NCBI GenBank assembly: GCA_019310385.1
Contig: JAFDEK010000100.1
Location: 1 to 37,129 of the forward strand
Reading direction: 5' to 3'
DNA length: 37,129 nt
From: Deltaproteobacteria bacterium
GTDB taxonomy: Bacteria; Myxococcota_A; UBA9160; UBA4427
Position numbers and translations under genes: made by a program. Positions 32,014-37,129 of the stretch are shown in pieces. Under the pieces are notes generated by a model that was not told where the DNA came from, searched no databases, and worked only from the letters and a program-made list of their open reading frames with translations. Within the stretch, counting starts at the first letter, position 1. Every line of letters begins with the position of its first letter.

Positions 32014-32051
32014 TCGCCGCGCTAGTCGCCGCGCTATTTGCCGCGTTACGC
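32004..32051. repeat. Four tandem 12-bp repeats bridging two convergent stop codons
   Basis: Units start at 32004, 32016, 32028 and 32040 with exact 12-bp spacing. The first two are identical (GCCGCGCTAGTC); the last two differ at their ends. The first holds the TAG of the DUF3047 gene (32011-32013), and the last holds the TAA of the opposing MaoC gene (complement of 32046-32048). Confidence 0.94.
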
Positions 32052-32477
32052 GCCCCCAGCCCGCCAGGGCCGCACCGTCGCCTCGCCCGAGATCAGGGTC
32101 TCGTCCTTCTGGTTCGCCGCACGCAGCTCCAGGTCGGCGTGGGGCAGGCCATCCTGCTCGTAGAGCCGGGTGATCTTGCCGTGAAGGAGCAGGCTGTCGC
32201 CGGGCCAGAGGCGGGTCGCGAAGCGCACCTTGAAGCGCTGAACCGACTCGGGACCGAACCACTGCGAGGGGATGCGGCTGAGCACGCCGGCCGTGAACAT
32301 CCCCATGCCGAAGACCGTAGGGAGGCCCGCCTTCTCGGCGAAGGTCTGGTCGTGATGGATGGGATTGAAGTCGCCGCCCGCCCCGGCATAGCGGACGAAG
32401 TGAGTGCGGTCGATCGGATCGGCCACCTCGATGCTCCGCTCGTCGCCCTCGCGCAGGTCGCTCCAGTCGACGCTCAT
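32046..32477 (-). CDS. MaoC-family (R)-specific enoyl-CoA hydratase, catalytic subunit
   Basis: The 143-residue hot-dog-fold protein has the hydratase-2 motif in RYAGAGGDFNPIHHD, with Asp36 and His41 as the catalytic pair. It hydrates a trans-2-enoyl thioester to the (R)-3-hydroxy form, or the reverse, in the cytoplasm. The ATG overlaps the TGA of the upstream MaoC-N gene (ATGA at 32474-32477). Together they resemble split two-chain hydratases such as the mycobacterial HadA/HadB pair, where one chain carries the Asp-His dyad and the other is a structural partner. It is the last gene of the P450 operon, and its stop lies in a tandem repeat. Confidence 0.93.
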   Translation of the reverse strand: MSVDWSDLREGDERSIEVADPIDRTHFVRYAGAGGDFNPIHHDQTFAEKAGLPTVFGMGMFTAGVLSRIPSQWFGPESVQRFKVRFATRLWPGDSLLLHGKITRLYEQDGLPHADLELRAANQKDETLISGEATVRPWRAGGA

Positions 32478-32923
32478 GATTCTTTCACCACGCCGGCGGT
32501 CTGGATCGCGGTGGTGCGGCTGCGGGCGACGATCTCGCCCGCGGCATCGCGGTAGAGGGTCTCCAGCTCGACGAACTTCATGAGGCCTCCGCGCTTGCCT
32601 TCCTTCTCGTAGGCCTTGACCTCGCCCATCTCGCTCGTCAGCTGATCGCCGGCGAAGAGCGGACGTTCGAAGCTGAACTCCTGGGCGCCGTGGAGGGCGA
32701 AACGCATGTCGAGGGCCGCCAGCTCCGGGGGGATCTTCTGCTGCGCGCCGGCGTAGAGCAGCGACGCGATGGGGAAGGTGGGCGGCGCCACCACCCCGGG
32801 CAGGCCCGCGCTCCGGGCGGCCTCCTCGTCGTGGTAGTGGGGGTGCTCGTCGAGGATCGCCTCGGCAAACTCGTGGATCTTGCCGCGCTCCACGGGGATG
32901 CCGGGCGGGTTGATGCTTGCCAT
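32474..32923 (-). CDS. MaoC dehydratase N-terminal-type subunit
   Basis: The 149-residue protein belongs to the MaoC_dehydrat_N (FAS1-like) group: KIHEFAEAILDEHPHYHDEEAARSAGLPGVVAPPTFP is the recognisable core. It lacks the GDxNPIH catalytic signature of its partner, so it probably forms a heterodimer with the catalytic subunit encoded immediately downstream, as the ATGA overlap suggests. The ATG (complement of 32921-32923) is preceded by GGAGG at 9 bp, which decides this start over longer open frames. The likely role is hydration or dehydration of long or bulky acyl-CoAs. Confidence 0.9.
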   Translation of the reverse strand: MASINPPGIPVERGKIHEFAEAILDEHPHYHDEEAARSAGLPGVVAPPTFPIASLLYAGAQQKIPPELAALDMRFALHGAQEFSFERPLFAGDQLTSEMGEVKAYEKEGKRGGLMKFVELETLYRDAAGEIVARSRTTAIQTAGVVKES

Positions 32924-32957
32924 GGGAGCTGGCCTCCGTTCGGGTTGGGTAGGGAGT

Positions 32958-33887
32958 CTATGACAGTGGCGCCGGAGGCACTCCAGATGCTTCGAGGATG
33001 GAGTTCTCCGCTTCGATCTTCGCCCAGCGCAGGGGGGAGAGGAGCTGGCCCCAATAGTCCATGGGAAAGGCGGGCATGCCCGCGATGCCGATCTGCTCGG
33101 GTGGCTCGCGGTCCTTGGGGAGGAAGCGCGTCCCGAAGACGACGTCCCACACGATGAGGTTCTGGCCGTAGTTCGTGTTGGATTCTTCGATGAGGCGCGA
33201 GTGATGCCAGCGGTGAAGCTCGGCCATGCTGAAGAACCAGTTGAGCGGGCCCAGGCGCAGGGGCAGGTTGGCGTGCTGGAAGAGGCCGTGGACGGCGGAG
33301 ACCAGGGCGAAGAGGGCCAGCACCTCTTCACCGGCTCCGAGGGCGACGAGGGGCACGAAGGGCGCAAAGTTCGAAATGGCGAGGTCCACGGGATGGAAGC
33401 GCACCGCGTTGAGGAAGTAGAGGCGCGGCGCACTGTGGTGCAGCGCGTGGAAGCGCCACAGGATCGGCCATTCGTGGCCCAGGCGGTGCGCCCAGTACAT
33501 GAAGAACTCGCCGATCACGAGAGCGAGTACGAGCTGAACGACCCAGGGCAGGCTCGCGGGCCAGAGCGAGGGGCTCACATGGGCCGAGAGCCAGCCGCCG
33601 GCCGCAACGGCGAGAGTGAGCATCAAGGGCCTGAGCAGTTCCAGGGTGATGCCCCCCGAGACGACCATGTGCCCCAGGTCTACCTTCACGTCGCCGACGT
33701 TCTTCTTCCAGCTCTCGTGGTAGGGCATCACGCGCTCGAGCCCCAGCAGGAGCAGGTAGGCGACCCCGGTGGGGGTCAGGAAGGAAGCGGTGGGGCTGTA
33801 TCCCGCGTCCATCATCCAGAGGGCGGCCGCGACGGCGCCGCCGAAGATGACGGGGAAGACCGTCAGCGAAAAGACCGTGCGCGGCAC
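32958..33887 (-). CDS. Membrane fatty-acid/sterol hydroxylase or desaturase (FA_hydroxylase family)
   Basis: The 309-residue integral membrane protein has several hydrophobic segments and the three His clusters of di-iron membrane oxygenases: H134-x3-H138 (HRLGH), H147-x2-H150-H151 (HALHH) and H225-x2-H228-H229 (HRWHH). These bind two irons that use O2 to hydroxylate or desaturate a lipid in the membrane plane. The start is GTG (complement of 33885-33887), preceded by GGGAGG at 8-9 bp on the minus strand. It lies 34 bp before the MaoC-N gene and 72 bp after the EthD gene, so it belongs to the five-gene operon. The lipid substrate (fatty acid, sterol or hopanoid) is unknown. Confidence 0.93.
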   Translation of the reverse strand: MPRTVFSLTVFPVIFGGAVAAALWMMDAGYSPTASFLTPTGVAYLLLLGLERVMPYHESWKKNVGDVKVDLGHMVVSGGITLELLRPLMLTLAVAAGGWLSAHVSPSLWPASLPWVVQLVLALVIGEFFMYWAHRLGHEWPILWRFHALHHSAPRLYFLNAVRFHPVDLAISNFAPFVPLVALGAGEEVLALFALVSAVHGLFQHANLPLRLGPLNWFFSMAELHRWHHSRLIEESNTNYGQNLIVWDVVFGTRFLPKDREPPEQIGIAGMPAFPMDYWGQLLSPLRWAKIEAENSILEASGVPPAPLS

Positions 33888-33959
33888 CGACTCGACCTCC
33901 CTTCGTTCGCTGGAGAGCTGGCTGCCCCCGTGCGGCTCGCCACAGGGTACCGAAGCTCG

Positions 33960-34652
33960 TCAGCTCTTCAGCACGGTCTCGCCCAGCAGCATGGCCTGGG
34001 AGCGGCCGAGGGTGAGGAAGCGCTCGATGTCCTCGGTGATGATGCGGCGGCCCTCGGGCGAGTCGAAGAAGCCCGTCCGATAGGAATCGAGGTCGGGGAA
34101 GCCCATGTGGGCGATGCCGTCGTAGACGGGCGAGCCCGGGGTCAAGACCTGGCACACCCCGCTCTGCCGGTAGTCCCAGATGCCGACGTGATGGCGCAGG
34201 GCGAGGGGGGCATGCCGGTCGCGCCAGTGGGCGTCGAACTGCTCGTGGCTGAGCCCGGCGGCTCGAACCACGGGCGAGACCATGAAGAGCCCCGGGGAGC
34301 GCGTGCCGTCGGGCCAGCTGCGCGGGTAGCGCTTCACGTGGCGCCGCTCGACGCGGTAGGCGTGGGCGGCGGCGATCACGGACGCGCGCGGAGCCAGGCT
34401 CTCCCATACGCTCGAATCGTCGAGGCCGATCTCGAGCACGCCCGCGAAGCTCGCGGTGCCCGCGCCCGGCCCGACCGAGGCCTCGCGAGAAATCGCGTCG
34501 GCGAGGTGGACGGAGAGGTACGAGACCTCGTCGCGATCGCCGAGTCCCGGGCCGATCTCCTCGAGCAGGACCCGATTGAAATCGTCGACTTCGACCTGCT
34601 CTCCTCGCTCCAGGAGAAAGAGCAGGCGTTCGCAGGGTCCCGATTCTGCCAC
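33960..34652 (-). CDS. EthD domain protein
   Basis: The 230-residue product ends in a dimeric alpha/beta-barrel EthD domain: GLSHEQFDAHWRDRHAPLALRHH, then DGIAHMGFPDLDSYRTGFFDSPEGRRIITEDIERFL. The N-terminal half looks like a divergent second copy (CERLLFLLERGEQVEVDDFNRVLL), so it may be a tandem EthD fold. EthD was first named in the ether-degradation cluster with a P450, and the protein here also sits 8 bp after a P450 gene. A supporting role in P450-linked oxidation is therefore a reasonable guess. The start is GTG (complement of 34650-34652); longer frames overlap the P450 gene and look spurious. It is cytoplasmic. Confidence 0.82.
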   Translation of the reverse strand: MAESGPCERLLFLLERGEQVEVDDFNRVLLEEIGPGLGDRDEVSYLSVHLADAISREASVGPGAGTASFAGVLEIGLDDSSVWESLAPRASVIAAAHAYRVERRHVKRYPRSWPDGTRSPGLFMVSPVVRAAGLSHEQFDAHWRDRHAPLALRHHVGIWDYRQSGVCQVLTPGSPVYDGIAHMGFPDLDSYRTGFFDSPEGRRIITEDIERFLTLGRSQAMLLGETVLKS

Positions 34653-34660
34653 GCTGCCGC

Positions 34661-35911
34661 TCAGACGGCCGGCCGCAGCTTGTAGCGGATGGGCAGGTGC
34701 TTCACGCCGCCCACCAGACCCGAGCGAAGCCGGTCCACGGGGCCTGCCAGCTCGATCTCCTCGATGCGCGGCAGCAGGTGTCGGAAGGCCACCTCGAGCT
34801 CGAGGCGCGCAACGTGGGCGCCCAGGCAGAAGTGCTCGCCGATGCCGAAGCCCAGGTGCGGGTTCGGGTTGCGGTCGACCCGGAAGGTGAAGGGATCGTC
34901 GAAGACCTCTTCGTCCCGGTTGGCCGATGGGTAGAAGAGGGCGACGGCGTCTCCGGCCCGGATCAGCTTGTCGCGCAGCTCGAAGTCCTCGGTGGCGGTG
35001 CGGGCGAAGTGGATCAGGGGCGTCACCCATCGCACCACCTCTTCGACGGCGGAGGGCATGAGGGAGAGGTCCCGCTGCAGCTTGCGTAGCTCGTCCTGGT
35101 GCTCGATGAAGGTGAGCAGCCCGCCGCTGGTCGCGTTGCGTGTGGTCTCGTTGCCCGCCACCACGATGATGAGGCACCAGGCCATGATGTCCATGTGGGG
35201 AATGGGCTCGCCGTCTACTTCGAGGTTGGCGAAGATCGAAACGAGATCGTCCGCCGGGTTCTTCTTCTTCTCCGCCACGAGATCGTTGAAGTACTTGAAG
35301 ATCTCCACGATGGCCTCGCGGCCCACGACATCAGCGGTCTTGCCGTCGTACTGGAAATCGGGGTCGTTGGCGCCGATGGTGCGGTTGGTCCAGTCGAAGA
35401 TCAGCTTCCAATCCTCGCGCGGGACGCCCATCATCCAGGCGATGACCGCGATGGGCAGGGTGGCGGCCACCTCCTCGACGAAGTCGCACTCTCCTTCGCC
35501 GCCCTCGGACGCCATGCCGTCGATGATCTCCTTGGCGATCTGCTCGATGTCGCGGGACATTCGCTGCAGGTAGCGAGGCGTGAAGCGTTTGCTCACGAGC
35601 TGACGGTAGATGCCGTGCTTGGGCGGATCGAGCTGGATCAGGGTGGGGGGGATGTCGTCATCCTTCCGCTCGGCCTCGTGGCTGATGAAGAGGCGCTCCC
35701 CGCTGACGAACTGCTCGGGGCGCTTGGAGATTGTCGTGATGTCGGCGTGCTTGGTGATGGCCCAGAAGGGGATGCCGTCGACCTGCTCGCACCAGGAGAC
35801 CGGCTCTTCACGACGCATGCGGGTCCAGGCGTCGTGGGGATAGCCCTCGTTCCGATAGCGGTCCGGGTGGATGAGGCTGAGAGACTCAGTGGTGATGGCG
35901 CTTTTGCTCAT
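34661..35911 (-). CDS. Cytochrome P450
   Basis: The 416-residue soluble bacterial P450 has all key elements: I-helix VVAGNETT (252-257), the ExxR pair E291/R294 (EEVVR), and the heme loop FGIGEHFCLGAHVAR with the thiolate ligand C362. The pattern FGIGEHFCLG and the general layout resemble CYP125/CYP142/CYP124-like enzymes acting on sterol or branched lipid side chains; the substrate is not proven. No ferredoxin or reductase gene lies beside it. The ATG at 35911 is chosen over the one at 35929 because a GGGAG lies about 11 bp before it; the longer version adds six residues. It heads the minus-strand operon with EthD, hydroxylase and MaoC genes. Confidence 0.95.
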   Translation of the reverse strand: MSKSAITTESLSLIHPDRYRNEGYPHDAWTRMRREEPVSWCEQVDGIPFWAITKHADITTISKRPEQFVSGERLFISHEAERKDDDIPPTLIQLDPPKHGIYRQLVSKRFTPRYLQRMSRDIEQIAKEIIDGMASEGGEGECDFVEEVAATLPIAVIAWMMGVPREDWKLIFDWTNRTIGANDPDFQYDGKTADVVGREAIVEIFKYFNDLVAEKKKNPADDLVSIFANLEVDGEPIPHMDIMAWCLIIVVAGNETTRNATSGGLLTFIEHQDELRKLQRDLSLMPSAVEEVVRWVTPLIHFARTATEDFELRDKLIRAGDAVALFYPSANRDEEVFDDPFTFRVDRNPNPHLGFGIGEHFCLGAHVARLELEVAFRHLLPRIEEIELAGPVDRLRSGLVGGVKHLPIRYKLRPAV

Positions 35912-35939
35912 TTCCGGTTCTGCTCCCATTAACGATCGA

Positions 35940-35957
35940 TTGTACTTATTGTACTTA
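35940..35957. repeat. 9-bp tandem repeat in the P450 promoter region
   Basis: TTGTACTTA occurs twice in tandem (35940-35948, 35949-35957), 29 bp before the P450 start. On the minus strand each copy gives TACAAT, a 5/6 match to a -10 element. The repeat may be an operator or a duplicated -10. The rest of the gap to 36145 is GC-rich, with a CCCCATGGGG palindrome at 36001-36010 and nothing else obvious. Confidence 0.7.
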
Positions 35958-36145
35958 TTTGTAGTGCAGCGTCCCTCCTGTTAGGTGCGGCGGCTTGTCG
36001 CCCCATGGGGACACGGCCGGTCGAGTCGCGTCCAGGCGCGCCCGGGTCGAGGCGGAAGTGCCTGGCTTCTTGGGGTAGTTTCCGGGCGCCAAGGGCCGGA
36101 GAGGCTGGGCAGGCTGCTGCAAGGCTCGAGAAGCAGGAGAGATCG

Positions 36146-37129
36146 ATGACGCAGCAGCCCGAGCCGGGCGAGGGGATGACGCGACTCGGCATCTTCGTCA
36201 CCCACCCGATCCAGTACTTCGCTCCGATGTGGCGTGCCCTGGCGGCGGCGCCCGGCCTCGAGCTCAGCGTTCACTTCTTCAGCGATCACAGCGTTGCAGG
36301 CGGAGTCGATCCCGGCTTCAAGGTGGCGGTGAGCTGGGACGTTCCGCTCCTCGACGGCTATGGCCACGAGTTCATCCGCCGGGATGGTGACCTCGCCGCG
36401 CCCCGCAGCATGGCGCTTCCCGACGCACGTGAACGCATCACCCCCGAGCACTTCGACGTCGTAATGATCCACGGGTACATGTACGCCTTCGAGCGCCAGG
36501 TCCTGCGAGCCGCCCGGGCCGATGGGGTCCGCGTGCTCATGCGGGGCGAGTTAAACGATCTCGATCCCATCGGCGGGCGCAGTCGCGTCAAGGTGCTGCT
36601 GCGCGATCTCTACCTGCGTTGGTTCTACGCCCAGGTCGATCTCTTCTGCTACATGGACGAGGAGGCCAGGCGCCATCTGCTGCGCCTCGGCGTGCCGGAG
36701 TCCAAGCTCTTCTTCTCCCCCTACTCCGTCGACAGCGCGCTCTTCGAGGAGCAGCGGCAGAGCACCACCCGCGGTGAGGCGCGCGCCGCTCTGGGGATCG
36801 ACGACGACGCCCGGGTGCTCCTCTTCAGCGGCAAGCTGATTACCCGCAAGGCCCCCATGCTCCTGTGCGAGGCATTGAAGCGCAGCGCACACCCCGAGAA
36901 GGTGGTTCTGATCGTGCTCGGCGAGGGGGAGGAAAGAGAGGCCTTCGAAAGGGAGGCGAGGGCGCTGCTCGGCGATCGCTTGCTCATGCCGGGCTTCGTG
37001 AACCAGAGCCAGCTCGGCCCCTACTTCGTCGCCGCCGACGTCTTCGTGATGCCCTCGCTCCTCGAGACCTGGGGGCTGGTCGTCGACGAGGCCATGCACT
37101 TCGGCCTGCCCGTGGTCACCGGCAGCATG
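36146..37129 (+). CDS. Glycosyltransferase, GT-B fold, GT4-like (cut by window edge)
   Basis: An ATG at 36146, with AGGAGA 6 bp upstream, opens a frame of 328 codons that runs off the right edge. The N-terminal domain (TRLGIFVTHPIQYFAP) and the linker fit the GT-B fold. The C-terminal domain has SGKLITRKAP (227-236), VLGEGEEREAFER, MPGFVNQSQLGPYFVAADVFVMPSLLETWGLVVDEAMHFGLPVV. E307 and E315 form the E-x7-E motif of GT4 retaining glycosyltransferases that use nucleotide sugars. It should add a sugar to a lipid, polysaccharide or small molecule in the cytoplasm or at the membrane. The end of the domain lies outside the window. It is divergent from the P450 operon. Confidence 0.92.
   Translation, partial: MTQQPEPGEGMTRLGIFVTHPIQYFAPMWRALAAAPGLELSVHFFSDHSVAGGVDPGFKVAVSWDVPLLDGYGHEFIRRDGDLAAPRSMALPDARERITPEHFDVVMIHGYMYAFERQVLRAARADGVRVLMRGELNDLDPIGGRSRVKVLLRDLYLRWFYAQVDLFCYMDEEARRHLLRLGVPESKLFFSPYSVDSALFEEQRQSTTRGEARAALGIDDDARVLLFSGKLITRKAPMLLCEALKRSAHPEKVVLIVLGEGEEREAFEREARALLGDRLLMPGFVNQSQLGPYFVAADVFVMPSLLETWGLVVDEAMHFGLPVVTGSM

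Noticed and set aside
35912-36145. Possible gene in the P450/glycosyltransferase gap
   Set aside because: Short frames exist on the minus strand, but none has a recognised domain or ribosome-binding site; the gap is better explained as a divergent promoter region.
1-37129. CRISPR array, tRNA or rRNA genes, transposase or integrase
   Set aside because: The tandem arrays found have no spacers of constant size, no cloverleaf or rRNA-like sequence was seen, and no mobile-element protein motif appears in any frame.

Overview
The window is high-GC, gene-dense chromosomal DNA from a bacterium. Three things point to an uncultured Myxococcota or other former-Deltaproteobacteria lineage: exported Cys-rich proteins of the myxobacterial 'CDDGxxC' type, many GTG starts, and a broad lipid/xenobiotic gene set (cytochrome P450, MaoC hydratases, EthD, thiolase, sulfotransferase, fused indolepyruvate oxidoreductase). 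This is inference from gene content; there is no rRNA or ribosomal marker to fix taxonomy. I see no tRNA, rRNA, CRISPR array, transposase, integrase or phage gene, so there is no sign of a mobile island.

Layout. 1-1261 (minus): the N-terminal half of a PLP-dependent amino-acid decarboxylase, cut by the window edge, and a UspA protein. 1564-11834 (plus): a tightly packed run with stop/start overlaps: exported protein, HExxHxxGxxH metalloprotease with Cys-rich repeats, Rcp1-like response regulator, hybrid histidine kinase, DUF3179 protein, SGNH hydrolase (broken by a 29-bp tandem duplication), DUF362 protein, thiolase. 12258-14761: an MFS transporter convergent with an exported BsuPI-domain protein. 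14817-18921: an Lrp/AsnC regulator divergent from a fused indolepyruvate:ferredoxin oxidoreductase. 18941-20401 (minus): a small conserved-looking protein and a lipid kinase. 20484-23419: msrA convergent with a two-gene minus operon (YhhN/lysoplasmalogenase and a polytopic membrane protein). 23532-26794 (plus): a sulfotransferase (frameshifted), a class III aminotransferase and an SDR oxidoreductase. 27042-28746 (plus): a second Cys-rich exported protein and a small membrane-anchored protein. 28743-30467 (minus): a DUF885 protein. 30590-32013 (plus): a lipoprotein coupled to a DUF3047 protein. 32046-35911 (minus): a five-gene lipid-oxidation operon (P450, EthD, membrane fatty-acid/sterol hydroxylase, two MaoC hydratases). 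36146-37129 (plus): the start of a glycosyltransferase, cut by the edge.

How the genes work together. The first plus-strand run couples a secreted or anchored protease and other envelope proteins to a phosphorelay, which suggests a surface-linked sensing/response unit. The Lrp/IOR pair is a recognisable aromatic 2-oxoacid (amino-acid) catabolism module. The P450/EthD/hydroxylase/MaoC operon fits oxidation of a hydrophobic substrate followed by beta-oxidation-type hydration; the thiolase lies far away in another operon.

Most unusual signal. Short perfect or near-perfect tandem duplications (9-29 bp, 2-4 copies) occur at seven places. Two of them fill the gap between convergent genes exactly from stop codon to stop codon, two duplicate a start-codon region, and one disrupts a gene. 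No named repeat family that I know explains this. There is also a G8 tract just before the membrane anchor of the metalloprotease, where slippage would remove the anchor or fuse the frame to the next gene.
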